Positions 26,012-35,690 are shown, counted from the first letter of the stretch. The stretch: 64,000 nucleotides of DNA from Microbulbifer agarilyticus (GCF_019800665.1 NZ_JAHVKO010000005.1:62001-126000); one strand, 5' to 3'. The notes: a model not told the origin generated them from the letters alone. Numbers and translations: made by a program.

Positions 26012-26051
26012 GCACCGATACCCACGCTTTTCGGGAGTGGGTATCGCGGTG
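26012..26051. other. Strong intergenic hairpin
   Basis: GATACCCAC and GTGGGTATC pair perfectly across an 11-base loop, and flanking CACC/GGTG extends the stem with small bulges. Located between yqcC and the retropepsin-like gene. No T tract follows on either strand, so it is not a typical intrinsic terminator. Function unknown. Confidence 0.5.
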
Positions 26052-26145
26052 AGATGCACTGATGCGATGGCAGAAATATCAACATAGGTGACAGCCGGAC
26101 CAGAATGGTACCAATTGGTCACAATGAATCAAACGACAAACAACG

Positions 26146-26472
26146 TCAACCCTGCGCCAATCGCTCGTCAATTTCCGTCAGTTTTGCCACCAGTGCAGGC
26201 CCCTGTAGACTGCCCCCACGAAAATACTCTTCTGCCATCGGCGCAATACCGCATTTCTCAGGTAAAGGCTGTTCCAGCTCCACCAAGTGACTCATACGCG
26301 GCAAAAATACAAACTGCAGCCACTGGGGAAAGGTCAGGGTATCCACACAGAACGGCTGGGTGCTCGCCAGTGCCTCGGGGCTAGGTGGGGTTTCATCCCA
26401 CAACTCGAGGAGCCGCAGTTCCGCTTCCAGTTCCAACAACAGCGTAGCAATATCCGGGTAGATGGACTTCAT
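26146..26472 (-). CDS. yqcC: YqcC family protein (DUF446)
   Basis: A 108-residue all-helical protein; the start at 26472 (MKSIYPDIATLLLELE) fits the family. Core motifs are LRLLELWDETPPSPEALASTQPFCVDTLTFPQWLQFVFLPRM and CGIAPMAEEYFRG. The family is common in gammaproteobacteria and its biochemical role is unknown. It starts 13 bases after the dinG stop, so it is probably cotranscribed. Confidence 0.88.
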   Translation of the reverse strand: MKSIYPDIATLLLELEAELRLLELWDETPPSPEALASTQPFCVDTLTFPQWLQFVFLPRMSHLVELEQPLPEKCGIAPMAEEYFRGGSLQGPALVAKLTEIDERLAQG

Positions 26473-26485
26473 ATCGGGTAAATCG

Positions 26486-28651
26486 TCAGTTAATAGCGCG
26501 CCGGAACGGCGGTAATGAATCCAGCATGGCACGGCCATAGCGCTTCGTCACGATACGACGGTCCAAAAGCGAGATAGTTCCTTCATCCTGCTCGGTACGC
26601 AGTAGGCGACCGCAGGCCTGTACCAGTTTGAGCGCGGCATCCGGTACGGTGATCTGCATAAACGGGTTACCGCCCTTGGCCTCAATCCATTCGGCAAGCG
26701 CCGCTTCGATAGGATCATCGGGCACCGCAAACGGCAACTTGGCGATAATCACATGCCGGCAATAATTGCCCGGCAAATCGAGGCCCTCAGCAAAACTGGC
26801 GAGACCAAACAGCACACTGCGCCCGCCCTTGTCGACGCTCTTCTTGTGACTGTCCAGCAGCTGCTGGCGGGACTGCTGCCCCTGCATCAGAATCCGATTG
26901 CGCCAGGTTCCGGGCAGCGATTCGTAGACCGTCTCCATTTGCCTGCGCGAAGCGAATAGCACCAGAGAGCCGCCCTCTTCCCCGTGGGTATCCAGCAGCT
27001 CCGGCAGCGCTTCGATCACCGCGCTGGTGTGCAGATCTGCATTATTCGCTTCCACCGCATCTTTGGGCACGCTCAACTCCGCGCGGGAGAAATCAAACGG
27101 GCTTGGCACAACCTCATAACTGGCATTATCCGGGGTACCGGCACGCATTTTCAGGCGATCGAAGCGCCCCAGTGCGGTCAATGTGGCAGATGTGAGTACG
27201 GCACCGTAACAGCGCCGCCACAGACTGTATTCCAGGGTCTTGCCCGCAAGAATAGGCGAGCTGCACACCTCAAAATCAAACGAGCCTCCCCAGTCCACCA
27301 GGGTTACCCAACGGGCCTGCGGCACCGCCCCCTGATCCTCTCGGGAATAGTTGGCCCAGAGTTCGAGGTTGGCCTCGGCGCGGCCATGCCACCCCCCCAG
27401 AATCGGGTACCACCGCTCCAGATCGACAATCGGCACCGGGCTGTGGGCGTCTTCCATCATGCGCTGGGCGGACTGCACCATTTTGCCCAGCAGGGCCTCC
27501 ATCTCATCGAAGTCCTCGCGCAGCTGATCGGCAAGCTGCATCATGGATTCCGGCACCACACCGCCCTCGAAGCGGAAGCGGGCGCTGCGCGATTGCTGAT
27601 TGCCGCCGCGGCCGCGCTCTTCCTCGAACTCGCACAGGTCTTCGATCAGCGGCCAGGCCATCTCGAGCTTTTGTTTGGCGGAGGTAAACAGTGCGGGCAG
27701 CTCTTCGCCGGCGCGGTCCAGCTCGGCACCATCGCCAATTTCCCCCAGCATCTGACTGAGGTTTTTATTCGCCTGATCCAGCCAGCCGGTGGTCGCACCG
27801 ACGCGGCTGTGGTGGGCAAAGTGGTTCAGGGCCTTATCCGGCAGGTGATGGGCCTCGTCCAGCACATAAATGGTTTCTTCCGGCGGTGGCAGAATGGCCC
27901 CGCCACCGAGTGCCAGGTCAGCCAGCAGCAAATCGTGATTCGCCACGATCACGCGGCTTTTGCCCAGGCTTTCGCGGGCGCGGAAGAAGCTACAGCTGCT
28001 CACATGCGGGCAGCGACGACCACTGCACTGCCGGTGATCGGTGGTAACCCGGCTCCAATCTTCGCCTTCCAGGGTGTCTTTCCAATTATCGCGATCGCCA
28101 TCCCAGCGCCCGCTGGCCAATTCGTCGGCCATTTCCCGGTACAGCTTGACCCCAGCCTCATCCACTTGCGGCTTCTCGTCTTCATACAGGGCGAGGGAGC
28201 CTCCCACACCGCTGGAGGTGAGTTCGGTCAGGAGCTGATCGAGTTTGGAAAGGCACAGGTAACGGCCGCGTCCCTTGGCGAGGGCGACATCAAACTTGAG
28301 ACCGGAGTGACGCACCAGCTCCGGCAGGTCCTTGAGGATAATCTGCTCCTGCAGGGCCACGGTCGCGGTGGAGACCACCAGGGTTTTGTCGTGGGCGATT
28401 GCCATGGGGATGGCCGCCAGCAGGTAGGAAACGGTTTTACCGGTACCGGTACCGGCTTCTACCACACAGATGTGCTCACCGTCGGTCTTGCCGTGGTCGC
28501 GCTCGCCGGCGCCATTGCGTTGAATGCCGCCAAGGGCACGGGCGATGGCTGCAATCATCAGTTTCTGGCCATAGCGGGCTTTGAGCTCGCGGCCATTGAG
28601 GAACTGACGGTAGGCGTTTTGGATGGATTCTTTGTCTTTATCGCTGAGCAC
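26486..28651 (-). CDS. dinG: ATP-dependent DNA helicase DinG
   Basis: A 721-residue superfamily 2 helicase with an iron-sulfur cluster, related to XPD. Walker A is VEAGTGTGKTVSYL (about residue 65), the Walker B box is YVLDEAHHLP, and the cluster cysteines are in GRYLCLSK and HRQCSGRRCPHVSSC. The C-terminal helicase half has LVLFASRRQME and the motif VI region VQACGRLLRTEQDEG. DinG unwinds 5'-3' and resolves R-loops and G-quadruplexes. It heads a two-gene unit with yqcC. Confidence 0.93.
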   Translation of the reverse strand: MLSDKDKESIQNAYRQFLNGRELKARYGQKLMIAAIARALGGIQRNGAGERDHGKTDGEHICVVEAGTGTGKTVSYLLAAIPMAIAHDKTLVVSTATVALQEQIILKDLPELVRHSGLKFDVALAKGRGRYLCLSKLDQLLTELTSSGVGGSLALYEDEKPQVDEAGVKLYREMADELASGRWDGDRDNWKDTLEGEDWSRVTTDHRQCSGRRCPHVSSCSFFRARESLGKSRVIVANHDLLLADLALGGGAILPPPEETIYVLDEAHHLPDKALNHFAHHSRVGATTGWLDQANKNLSQMLGEIGDGAELDRAGEELPALFTSAKQKLEMAWPLIEDLCEFEEERGRGGNQQSRSARFRFEGGVVPESMMQLADQLREDFDEMEALLGKMVQSAQRMMEDAHSPVPIVDLERWYPILGGWHGRAEANLELWANYSREDQGAVPQARWVTLVDWGGSFDFEVCSSPILAGKTLEYSLWRRCYGAVLTSATLTALGRFDRLKMRAGTPDNASYEVVPSPFDFSRAELSVPKDAVEANNADLHTSAVIEALPELLDTHGEEGGSLVLFASRRQMETVYESLPGTWRNRILMQGQQSRQQLLDSHKKSVDKGGRSVLFGLASFAEGLDLPGNYCRHVIIAKLPFAVPDDPIEAALAEWIEAKGGNPFMQITVPDAALKLVQACGRLLRTEQDEGTISLLDRRIVTKRYGRAMLDSLPPFRRAIN

Positions 28652-28780
28652 TGGGGACCGGCTGAATTTGCACTGGGGCTGTATTTACACAGGGGTTATA
28701 TCAGCCGGCCATTATCCACGCTTGCTCAGTCTTGCGCCATTGTGGCGTGAGATTAGTGGCGTGAGATTAGTGGCGTGCGA

Positions 28781-29956
28781 TTACTGTTCGAACGCGAGGC
28801 GCGATACCACGGGATTGGCGTAGCCCAGAATGGCCTTGTCACGCCAGCGCTCATCAATCCGCGCCATACGCTGTTCGAACTTCTCCCGGATTTCCTGGTG
28901 CTCTTCGGGATTCCAGGGCTTGGGCGGGTAGCCCACGGGCAGCGCGGGCGCCTCACCATAGATCTTTTCGTAGGCGATCATATTGGTGGGGTGCAGCACA
29001 TAGTTACCGATGATCTGGCGATCAATCTCGTCCGCGAGGGCGCCGACATCGTTGAAATCGCCTTCAATCGGGGTACCGAATGCCGCGTGGATGTGCCCCT
29101 TCTGGCCCACCACACCCTTGGCAATACTGCCCAGGTCCTCGTGGGCCTGCTTCTGGTACTCGTCCTTGTGTTCCTTGATGTAGAGTTCGCGCGCCTTGTG
29201 GCGGTCGCAGGGATCCCACTCGTAGGAAATCGCCAGCGGGACAATGTGCAGCTCGCGCCAGAAGTCCGCGAAAGGCTGATCCTTTGGCTTCGCCATGGCA
29301 AACATGGCCGCCAGCGCGGGGTTGGTGCGGTCCAGCCCATCTTTAGCCCGGCCCGCGCGCTGGGCGATCCAGACATGCTCGTTATCGTTGACGATCGAGT
29401 GATGGATGTATTTGGAGAGTTTGGTCGCTGCCATCAGCTTCTCACGACGGCTGCCGGAGCTGCGCTTCACCACGAAACACTTATTGAGCTTCATGATATC
29501 GGTGGCAAATTGCTTGGACAGCAGGTTGTCACCAATCGCGATACGGGAAGTCTCGTGCCCTTCCTTGTACATGGACAGAATTGCCAGCGCCGGGTCCATG
29601 GCGATATCCCGGTGGTTGCCCACGAACAGGCAGGCGCGGTTGCGCGGCAGGGTGTCGAGCCCGGAGATCGAAAGGCCGCAGCTGGTGCGATTGACCGCCT
29701 TGTCCAGGTACTTGGCAATGACTTCCTGCACGCCGCGGACATTCTTGGCATTGCGGAACTCGAAGCGCACCAGCTGGCGCACCATCCACGCAAGCGGACG
29801 CTCCAGCTTGCTAGCAGCGCCGGGAAGCAGGAAGTGCGCGACCACCCGCGACATTTCCGGGTCTTCTACCAGGCGGCGCAGGACCGCGCGCACCTCGTCA
29901 TCCCGGTAAGGGCGGATGTCATCGAACTGACTGGGATCAATATTTCTCGCATTCAT
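28781..29956 (-). CDS. PlsC-like glycerol acyltransferase family protein
   Basis: A 391-residue acyltransferase. The catalytic block LFVGNHRDIAMDPA (about residues 140-153) has His and Asp in the NH...D arrangement of glycerolipid acyltransferases, with five residues between them. The later AAFGTPIEGDF resembles the second conserved block. The N-terminal ~100 residues (DEVRAVLRRLVEDPEMSRVVAHFLLPG) are specific to this longer subfamily. No membrane helix is obvious. Likely an LPA-type acyltransferase at the inner membrane; the acceptor is not determined. Monocistronic, divergent from nhaC. Confidence 0.8.
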   Translation of the reverse strand: MNARNIDPSQFDDIRPYRDDEVRAVLRRLVEDPEMSRVVAHFLLPGAASKLERPLAWMVRQLVRFEFRNAKNVRGVQEVIAKYLDKAVNRTSCGLSISGLDTLPRNRACLFVGNHRDIAMDPALAILSMYKEGHETSRIAIGDNLLSKQFATDIMKLNKCFVVKRSSGSRREKLMAATKLSKYIHHSIVNDNEHVWIAQRAGRAKDGLDRTNPALAAMFAMAKPKDQPFADFWRELHIVPLAISYEWDPCDRHKARELYIKEHKDEYQKQAHEDLGSIAKGVVGQKGHIHAAFGTPIEGDFNDVGALADEIDRQIIGNYVLHPTNMIAYEKIYGEAPALPVGYPPKPWNPEEHQEIREKFEQRMARIDERWRDKAILGYANPVVSRLAFEQ

Positions 29957-30326
29957 GGACTAGTGCTACCTGCCAACTTCAGCGCGCCGAGGGTTCGCGC
30001 CCGCCGCGCTCTGGCTCATTCTTATTGTGGCCCAGCGTACACTGACTGATCGAAAACCAGGTGAATTGCCGGGCGAAACCGGCGCAGAACATACCGGAAG
30101 CGGCCGCGAACTGCCAGCGCCAACCCCGACCCGGGAGTAACACTGGCCGATTCGCCCACCTGTGCGGCGCCACAGCCATCCCCCAAACTCCTCGCGGCGC
30201 CCCTTACCCCGCTCTAGACATATCCGGACCCGGCCACGAGAATAGGCCGCTTTATAACAAGAAACTGACCAGGCTGCCGGCCACAAGCGGGCAAGCCAAG
30301 TTGCTGTCAGCCACTAGGAGTTCACT
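29957..30326. other. Divergent intergenic region, acyltransferase/nhaC
   Basis: 370 bp with the leaders of both genes; TAGGAG at 30315-30320 is the ribosome-binding site of nhaC. Open frames here look like codon-bias artefacts. Nothing else supported. Confidence 0.5.
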
Positions 30327-31817
30327 TTGAGTCACACCATTTCCAGCGAGTCTCCGCAAGACTCTCGCAACCCCAGTCTGCTGGATGCGCTGATCCCCCT
30401 CCTGATCCTCATTGGCCTGCTTTCGCTTTCCGTGTACTTCTATGGTGCCGACTCCTCTTACGGCCCGAACCAGATTGCCCTGCTGCTATGTGCCGGCGTT
30501 GCTGCCCTGGTAGGGATGAAGAACGGCTTCACCTGGAAAGAAATGGAAGGCGGCATGCTGCACGGCATGAGCCTGGTATTCGGCGCCATCCTGATCCTGC
30601 TCGCGGTCGGTGCGCTGATCGGTAGCTGGATTCTCGCTGGTACCGTGCCCTCGATGATCTATTACGGGGTGCAGATGCTGTCCCCAGAATGGTTCTACGC
30701 CGCGAGCTGTGTGATCTGTGCGGTTGTCGGCCTCAGTATCGGCTCCAGCTGGACTACTGCCGGTACCCTGGGTGTGGCACTGATGGGAATCGCCGGCGCG
30801 CTTGGCCTTAACCCGGCCATTACCGCCGGTGCGGTAATCTCCGGCGCCTACTTCGGTGACAAGATGTCTCCCCTGTCGGACACTACCAACGTTGCCGCGG
30901 CGGTAACCTCGAACGACCTGTTCCTGCATATTCGCCACATGCTGTGGACAACCATCCCCGCGTTCACCATCGCCCTGATCGTCTTCGCGGCAATCGGCCT
31001 GATGGCTGACACCGGCCAGGCTTCTGCAGAAGATATCCAGCAACTGCTGGGCGCCCTGCAGGAAGAGTTCAGCATTTCCATCGTCAGCCTGCTGCCACTG
31101 GCACTTCTGCTGTTTATGGCGTGGCGAAGAATCCCGGCCTACCCGACCCTGATTATCGGCGCACTGGTGGGTTGTGTGATTGCCATGATTTTCGAACCCA
31201 ACGCCACCCGCCAGCTGGCGGGCGGTGAAGGTCCATTAAGCCTGCTGAAAGGCGCGTGGCACAGTCTGTTCGATGGCTACAAGTCGACCTCCAGCAACGA
31301 AGCCGTGGCGTCACTGCTGTCCAAAGGCGGCATGAGCAGCATGCTAAACACCATCTGGCTGATTATCTCGGCAATGGCCTTTGGCGGTGTGATGGAGCGC
31401 GCAGGCTTCCTCGAGCGCATCGTGCGCTGGGCGCTTTCCGGAGTTAAAACCGTTGGCGGCCTGATCACCTCCACCGTATTTACCTGTTTCGGCATGAATG
31501 CGGCAGCCGGCGACCAGTACATGGCCATCATCATCCCCGGCCGTATGTTCCGCGAAGCCTTTGAAGGCAAGGGCCTGCACGGGTTGAACCTGTCTCGAAC
31601 CTTGGAAGATTCAGGCACCATCACCTCGGTACTGATCCCCTGGAACACCTGTGGTGCCTACATGGCAGCCACACTGGGCGTTGCCACCTTCAGCTACGCG
31701 CCTTTCGCCCTGTTCAACATTCTGTGCCCGCTGCTGGCCATCGCTTACGGCTGGCTGCACTTTAAACAGATGCCGCTGGGCACCCAACAACCCCTGCAAG
31801 ATGCAGAAAAGGCTTGA
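30327..31817 (+). CDS. nhaC: Na+/H+ antiporter NhaC family
   Basis: A 496-residue antiporter with about eleven or twelve membrane segments. TTG start seven bases after TAGGAG. Family blocks are VGALIGSWILAGTVPSMIYYG, GLSIGSSWTTAGTLGVAL, GAYFGDKMSPLSDTTNVAA (the DKMSPLSDT motif is diagnostic) and NAAAGDQYMAIIIPGRMF. It exports Na+ in exchange for H+, as expected of a marine organism. The substrate could include lactate/malate in some NhaC branches. The DUF3549 gene follows at once. Confidence 0.92.
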   Translation: MSHTISSESPQDSRNPSLLDALIPLLILIGLLSLSVYFYGADSSYGPNQIALLLCAGVAALVGMKNGFTWKEMEGGMLHGMSLVFGAILILLAVGALIGSWILAGTVPSMIYYGVQMLSPEWFYAASCVICAVVGLSIGSSWTTAGTLGVALMGIAGALGLNPAITAGAVISGAYFGDKMSPLSDTTNVAAAVTSNDLFLHIRHMLWTTIPAFTIALIVFAAIGLMADTGQASAEDIQQLLGALQEEFSISIVSLLPLALLLFMAWRRIPAYPTLIIGALVGCVIAMIFEPNATRQLAGGEGPLSLLKGAWHSLFDGYKSTSSNEAVASLLSKGGMSSMLNTIWLIISAMAFGGVMERAGFLERIVRWALSGVKTVGGLITSTVFTCFGMNAAAGDQYMAIIIPGRMFREAFEGKGLHGLNLSRTLEDSGTITSVLIPWNTCGAYMAATLGVATFSYAPFALFNILCPLLAIAYGWLHFKQMPLGTQQPLQDAEKA

Positions 31818-31825
31818 GTTCATCC

Positions 31826-32896
31826 ATGGCCAACACTCTGAGCGATCTGATTGCTTCAGCCGACTTTGACCTTCGCTGGTTCGACCTCGGGCGCCGGGTG
31901 CGCCCAATTTCTGCCAAGGCCGCACGCGCGTTTGAAGACGGTGCGGCACCCTGGTCCTACCCTTACCTGCGCCAAGCGTGGTGTGGGCTACTGCTGTCAC
32001 CATCCAAGGCCGCAGAAGAAAACGGAGCAGCAGAACCCGCTGTTTGGTTCCTGCGTCTTCCTCTGGATGAACAGGGAAAACTAATTCTGCCTATTCGCGA
32101 TCGTTTTCTCGGTGGTGTGCAGAAGGCTCTGGACCCAGCCCACCACAAGCCCGGAAATGGCCATGATCCGGCCAAAGCACTGCAACAGGCGCTGGAAGAG
32201 AGCGGCCTCATGTTCACACCCGCTGCGGATAAGCGCGCCGTATTCCACGCCAAGGCCGCCAAAGTCCTGCGAAGGGCGGCCAGCGACCACTTCCCCGCCG
32301 CCAAGGCCTACGCCAAGGACCCGGCTGCATTCCCCTGGGAACAACTGGCTCTCCAGGGGCTTGCCGACCTGGCGGTGGACTGGGAAAAGGAGCGCGATAA
32401 TCTGATCGCAAACCTGTCGCGTTTTGCCACACCAGCACTGATCTCTCTTTGCCAGTGCCTGGAAAGTGAGGCCATTGATCACCAGCTGGTAGAGCCGCTG
32501 ATCGCCCGCGCCACACAAAATCTGGCCTCAGATGCGGTGGACTTCAACCTTGTCACCGCCGTGATACGTGGGATATCGCTCAGCCCTGCAACGGGCATGC
32601 GACAGCAGTTTCTCAATTGGTTGCTCACAGAGAATCCCGCCGGGGCCGCCCACCAGTCGGAAGTACTCGCGGCCATCGGCAGCCGCTGTAACGAAGATCT
32701 GGTAGAGCCGGAGATCGCCAAAGCGTGGCTGGAGCGACTTAGCGATAGCCAGTCTCAAGACACCTTCAACTTGCTGCTGACAGACCTCCTGTTTCTGCCA
32801 GAGCTACGCAATGTCCTGCTAGGGGTGTTGCGAGACCCACAGCGAGAGGAATCCGTCGCAGTCGCGTTTGGCCGCTTCCTGCAGTCAGGCACCTAA
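31826..32896 (+). CDS. DUF3549 family protein
   Basis: A 356-residue, largely helical cytosolic protein of unknown function. ATG 31826 (MANTLSDLI) is chosen; a TTG four codons upstream overlaps the nhaC stop and has a closer ribosome-binding sequence (AAAAGG). The N-terminal part (FDLRWFDLGRRVRPIS... PYLRQAWCGLLL) and the C-terminal helical repeats (LVEPLIARATQNLASD... LLLTDLLFLPELRNVLLGVL) fit the gammaproteobacterial DUF3549 family. Probably cotranscribed with nhaC; no functional link is known. Confidence 0.75.
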   Translation: MANTLSDLIASADFDLRWFDLGRRVRPISAKAARAFEDGAAPWSYPYLRQAWCGLLLSPSKAAEENGAAEPAVWFLRLPLDEQGKLILPIRDRFLGGVQKALDPAHHKPGNGHDPAKALQQALEESGLMFTPAADKRAVFHAKAAKVLRRAASDHFPAAKAYAKDPAAFPWEQLALQGLADLAVDWEKERDNLIANLSRFATPALISLCQCLESEAIDHQLVEPLIARATQNLASDAVDFNLVTAVIRGISLSPATGMRQQFLNWLLTENPAGAAHQSEVLAAIGSRCNEDLVEPEIAKAWLERLSDSQSQDTFNLLLTDLLFLPELRNVLLGVLRDPQREESVAVAFGRFLQSGT

Positions 32897-33368
32897 ACCG
32901 ATCCCGGGCCACCCCAATGGCCCGAATCGCCTCACCCTTTATTTTTTTATCCCCTCCTGCTTTACCGAAACGCGAAAACCAGCGCGACAAACATCTTTCC
33001 TCGACCAAGCGCGACTCAAAAAAATAAAAAAATTTCAATTTTCTGGCGTCAATTTCTGCAGCTTTTCCCCACCAAGAAAGAAAAAAATTAAATTTTCACT
33101 TTAATGAAAAAAAATATTCCTCACTCTGCGGCGTCGCGGAGAAAGGTTAAGCGCAAAATGGCGTTTAACCCTTTAAATTCAGGCCGTCTGGGACGACAAA
33201 CTGGCGGTGTTTTTATCCTGAATTAATGAGTGGCGGCTATTTTAACCGCGCGCCTATTACACTCCATTGGGCGGTATGTTTGTAGAAAAGATTTTTACAA
33301 AGCACACCAAACAGGTGACGTTTTATTGTCTATGCTATTGACTAACATCAACGGAAAGGAGTTAGGGG
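32897..33368. other. AT-rich intergenic island
   Basis: 472 bp, much more AT-rich than the genome around it, with long A and T runs (about 33000-33110). An imperfect hairpin (GGTTAAGCGC...GGCGTTTAACC, about 33146-33171) is present. It includes the promoter region of the small lipoprotein gene. No gene found. Confidence 0.5.
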
Positions 33369-33563
33369 ATGAATTTCACTCCAGCCAAGTACTTAACCGG
33401 AATTATTTGTGCACTGGTCCTCGCAGGTTGCTGTGCACCGGCTCCGATGCCGGCCGCCTGCCCACCGGGCTCAGAACAAATTCCGACTTCCATGGCCTGT
33501 CCTGCGGACGCGGATTGCTGGATGGCATCCGATAACGTTCGCTGTATGAAAGTGGTTAAGTAA
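33369..33563 (+). CDS. Small Cys-rich lipoprotein
   Basis: A 64-residue protein with AAAGGAG ten bases before the ATG. The signal (MNFTPAKYLTGIICALVLAGC) has a clear lipobox, giving a mature lipoprotein of about 44 residues. It carries further cysteines (CCAPAP, AACPPG, MACPADADCW, RCMK), suggesting disulfides in the periplasm. I do not recognise a family. A strong terminator directly follows, so this is a well-delimited single-gene transcript. Confidence 0.68.
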   Translation: MNFTPAKYLTGIICALVLAGCCAPAPMPAACPPGSEQIPTSMACPADADCWMASDNVRCMKVVK

Positions 33564-33584
33564 ACTCTCTCATAACAGGATCGT

Positions 33585-33615
33585 GCAAATGCCGCTTTTC
33601 GAAGCGGCATTTTGC
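33585..33615 (+). terminator. Terminator of the small lipoprotein gene
   Basis: GCAAATGCCGCTT, TTCG tetraloop, AAGCGGCATTTTGC. A perfect 11-bp core stem with a stable tetraloop. T tract short (TTTTGC within the arm). Confidence 0.75.
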
Positions 33616-33909
33616 ATTTCTGGGTCTACAAATTTGTGCGCGGAAATCTCCGGTTTCCAATGCATAGAAAGAAGCCCCGGAACAGGCGACGCAAGCCAGC
33701 ATCGATTGAATTAAACCTGTGCGTCCACCAGCGACTCGCACCACACTCCCATACCCGCCATCTATCACAGAAAGAAATTGCGCGCCAATTGCACCCTATT
33801 TGCGCCCTCCTTTAACTGTGTCGCTAAACTGGCCGCACCGGCCGTTTGTCGCTAATATCTGCAGCTTTCCAGCCGAACACTTATCTATTTCAGCGAAGAA
33901 GTCTTGACC
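33616..33909. other. pgi upstream region
   Basis: 294 bp; a small GGCC-GCACC-GGCC hairpin lies near 33830-33848. Promoter not assigned. Confidence 0.4.
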
Positions 33910-35523
33910 ATGGATGCTCTCCCCCTGTCTGCCGCAATTGCCGCTCTCCAGCAACATAAAGATCAACAACGCTGGTCCCTGCGCGACCTGTTTGCCTCAA
34001 ACCCTGACCGCGCGCAGACCTTTAGTGCCGAAGCTGCCGGCCTGTATCTCGATTACAGTAAGAACCTGCTCAACGCCGATACGCTGCAGCAACTACTGGA
34101 CTACACCGATACCGCGCATCTGAAAAGCAGTATCGAGGCGTTGTTTGCTGGTGCCAGCATCAACAACACCGAGCACCGCCCGGCCTTGCATACCGCCCTG
34201 CGCTTTCAGGGAGAGCCCAAAACCGAGCACGAACAGGCGGTAGCCGATTGCCGTGCGCAAATGGCCCGTTTTGTGGAACAGGTACACAGTGGGGCCTGGA
34301 CCGGCTTTAGCGGCAAAACCATTCGCCACGTGGTCAACATTGGCATCGGCGGATCAGATCTCGGACCGCGCATGGTATGGGAAGCCCTGCGCCCCTGGCA
34401 CAAGCAGGACCTGACCGCCCACTTTGTGGCGAACATCGATGGTGCCGACCTCAGCGATACCCTCGCCTCCCTGCCCGCTGACGAAACGCTATTTATCGTT
34501 GCCTCCAAGTCCTTCTCAACCCTGGAAACCCGCCAGAACGCCCTCTCCGCGCGCCAGTGGGTACTCGACGCTGGATGTAATGCATCCGATCTGGAGAAGC
34601 ATTTTGTTGCAGTGAGCAGCAATATCGTTGCCGCCCAGGACTTCGGTATCGCGGCTCAAAATATTTTCCCGATGTGGGATTGGGTGGGTGGCCGCTACTC
34701 CCTGTGGTCAGCGATCGGATTACCGGTAGCACTGGCCTGTGGATTCGATGTATACAGCGACCTGCTGAAGGGCGCGAACGCGATGGACACACATTTCGCG
34801 GAAGCGGAATTCAGCCAGAATCTTCCGGTGCTGATGGCGCTGATTCACTTCTGGTACCGTCAGTGCTGGGGCGCGGGCAGCCTCGCGGTTCTCCCCTATG
34901 CGCAGCGACTTGCCAAGTTCCCGGCGTGGCTGCAGCAGTTGGATATGGAGAGCTTGGGCAAGAGCGTCACCCGCGACGGCCAGCCTCTGCCCTACCCGAG
35001 TGGTGCAGTGATTTGGGGAGCGGAGGGCAGTAATGGGCAGCACTCTTTCCACCAGCTCTTGCATCAGGGCACCGACATGATCCCGGCGGATTTTGTTGCC
35101 ATCAAGGAACCCACTTCGGAGCTGAAAGAACAGCATCAGTGGCTGCTGTCCTGCTGCCTGAGCCAGAGCCAGGCTCTACTGCGTGGTAAATCACTAGCTG
35201 AAGCCCGCCGCGAGCTGGAAGCTTCCGGCCACACGCATAAAGAAGTCCACCAGCTGGCACCACACAAGGTGGTTCCCGGCAACCGCCCGAGCAATACGCT
35301 GATTGTGGAAAAGCTCGATCCGTTCCATCTCGGCAGTTTGCTGGCACTCTACGAGCACAAGGTATTTACCTTTGGCTGCCTGCTGGAAATCAACCCGTTT
35401 GATCAGTGGGGTGTGGAACTGGGCAAAGTGCTTGGCAATGGCGTACATGCGGCCATTGATGGGGAAATCCCGGAAGAATGGGATGGGTCTACTGCTTTGC
35501 TGCTTAAAAAGCTACTGAAGTGA
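33910..35523 (+). CDS. pgi: Glucose-6-phosphate isomerase
   Basis: A 537-residue isomerase interconverting glucose-6-phosphate and fructose-6-phosphate. Start ATG 33910 (MDALPLSAAI) after GAAGAAG. Family signatures: GIGGSDLGPRM, FIVASKSFSTLETR, the DWVGGRYSLWSAIGLPVAL block and WGAEGSNGQHSFHQLLHQGT with the catalytic His. The C-terminal Lys is in FDQWGVELGKVLG. Full length. Two repeat elements follow it. Confidence 0.96.
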   Translation: MDALPLSAAIAALQQHKDQQRWSLRDLFASNPDRAQTFSAEAAGLYLDYSKNLLNADTLQQLLDYTDTAHLKSSIEALFAGASINNTEHRPALHTALRFQGEPKTEHEQAVADCRAQMARFVEQVHSGAWTGFSGKTIRHVVNIGIGGSDLGPRMVWEALRPWHKQDLTAHFVANIDGADLSDTLASLPADETLFIVASKSFSTLETRQNALSARQWVLDAGCNASDLEKHFVAVSSNIVAAQDFGIAAQNIFPMWDWVGGRYSLWSAIGLPVALACGFDVYSDLLKGANAMDTHFAEAEFSQNLPVLMALIHFWYRQCWGAGSLAVLPYAQRLAKFPAWLQQLDMESLGKSVTRDGQPLPYPSGAVIWGAEGSNGQHSFHQLLHQGTDMIPADFVAIKEPTSELKEQHQWLLSCCLSQSQALLRGKSLAEARRELEASGHTHKEVHQLAPHKVVPGNRPSNTLIVEKLDPFHLGSLLALYEHKVFTFGCLLEINPFDQWGVELGKVLGNGVHAAIDGEIPEEWDGSTALLLKKLLK

Positions 35524-35551
35524 TATTACTCCCGGGGCTCCACTTAGGAGA

Positions 35552-35690
35552 GTCACGGGCGTTAAAGCACCGGGGAAGGGTTTTCGGGACCGAGCTAGGC
35601 GCCCCCCTGTGAACCCATCCCTGGGCGCTGCGGCGCAAACATCCTGATTTGCGACGCTCCTGAAAAGCCTCCCCGGCACTGGACCTTAGC
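35552..35690 (-). repeat. Double-hairpin repeat element, copy 3 (downstream of pgi)
   Basis: Minus-oriented. Outer arms near 35658-35680 and 35565-35592 pair with three G-U, one A-C, one bulge and a few mismatches. Hairpin 1: CGCAAAT, loop CAGGAT, GTTTGCG. Hairpin 2: CCC, loop AGGGAT, GGG, then TTCACAGGGGGGCGCC. GGA spacing is 24 nt. 5' GCTAAGG. The inner part is almost identical to copy 6. Confidence 0.85.

Noticed and set aside
26984-28750. 588-codon open frame antisense to dinG
   Set aside because: Shadow of dinG; low-complexity, His/Gly-rich translation.
30061-30330. 89-codon frame before nhaC
   Set aside because: Ends at the nhaC start region, has no ribosome-binding site and random-looking composition; the TTG start of nhaC after TAGGAG explains the region.
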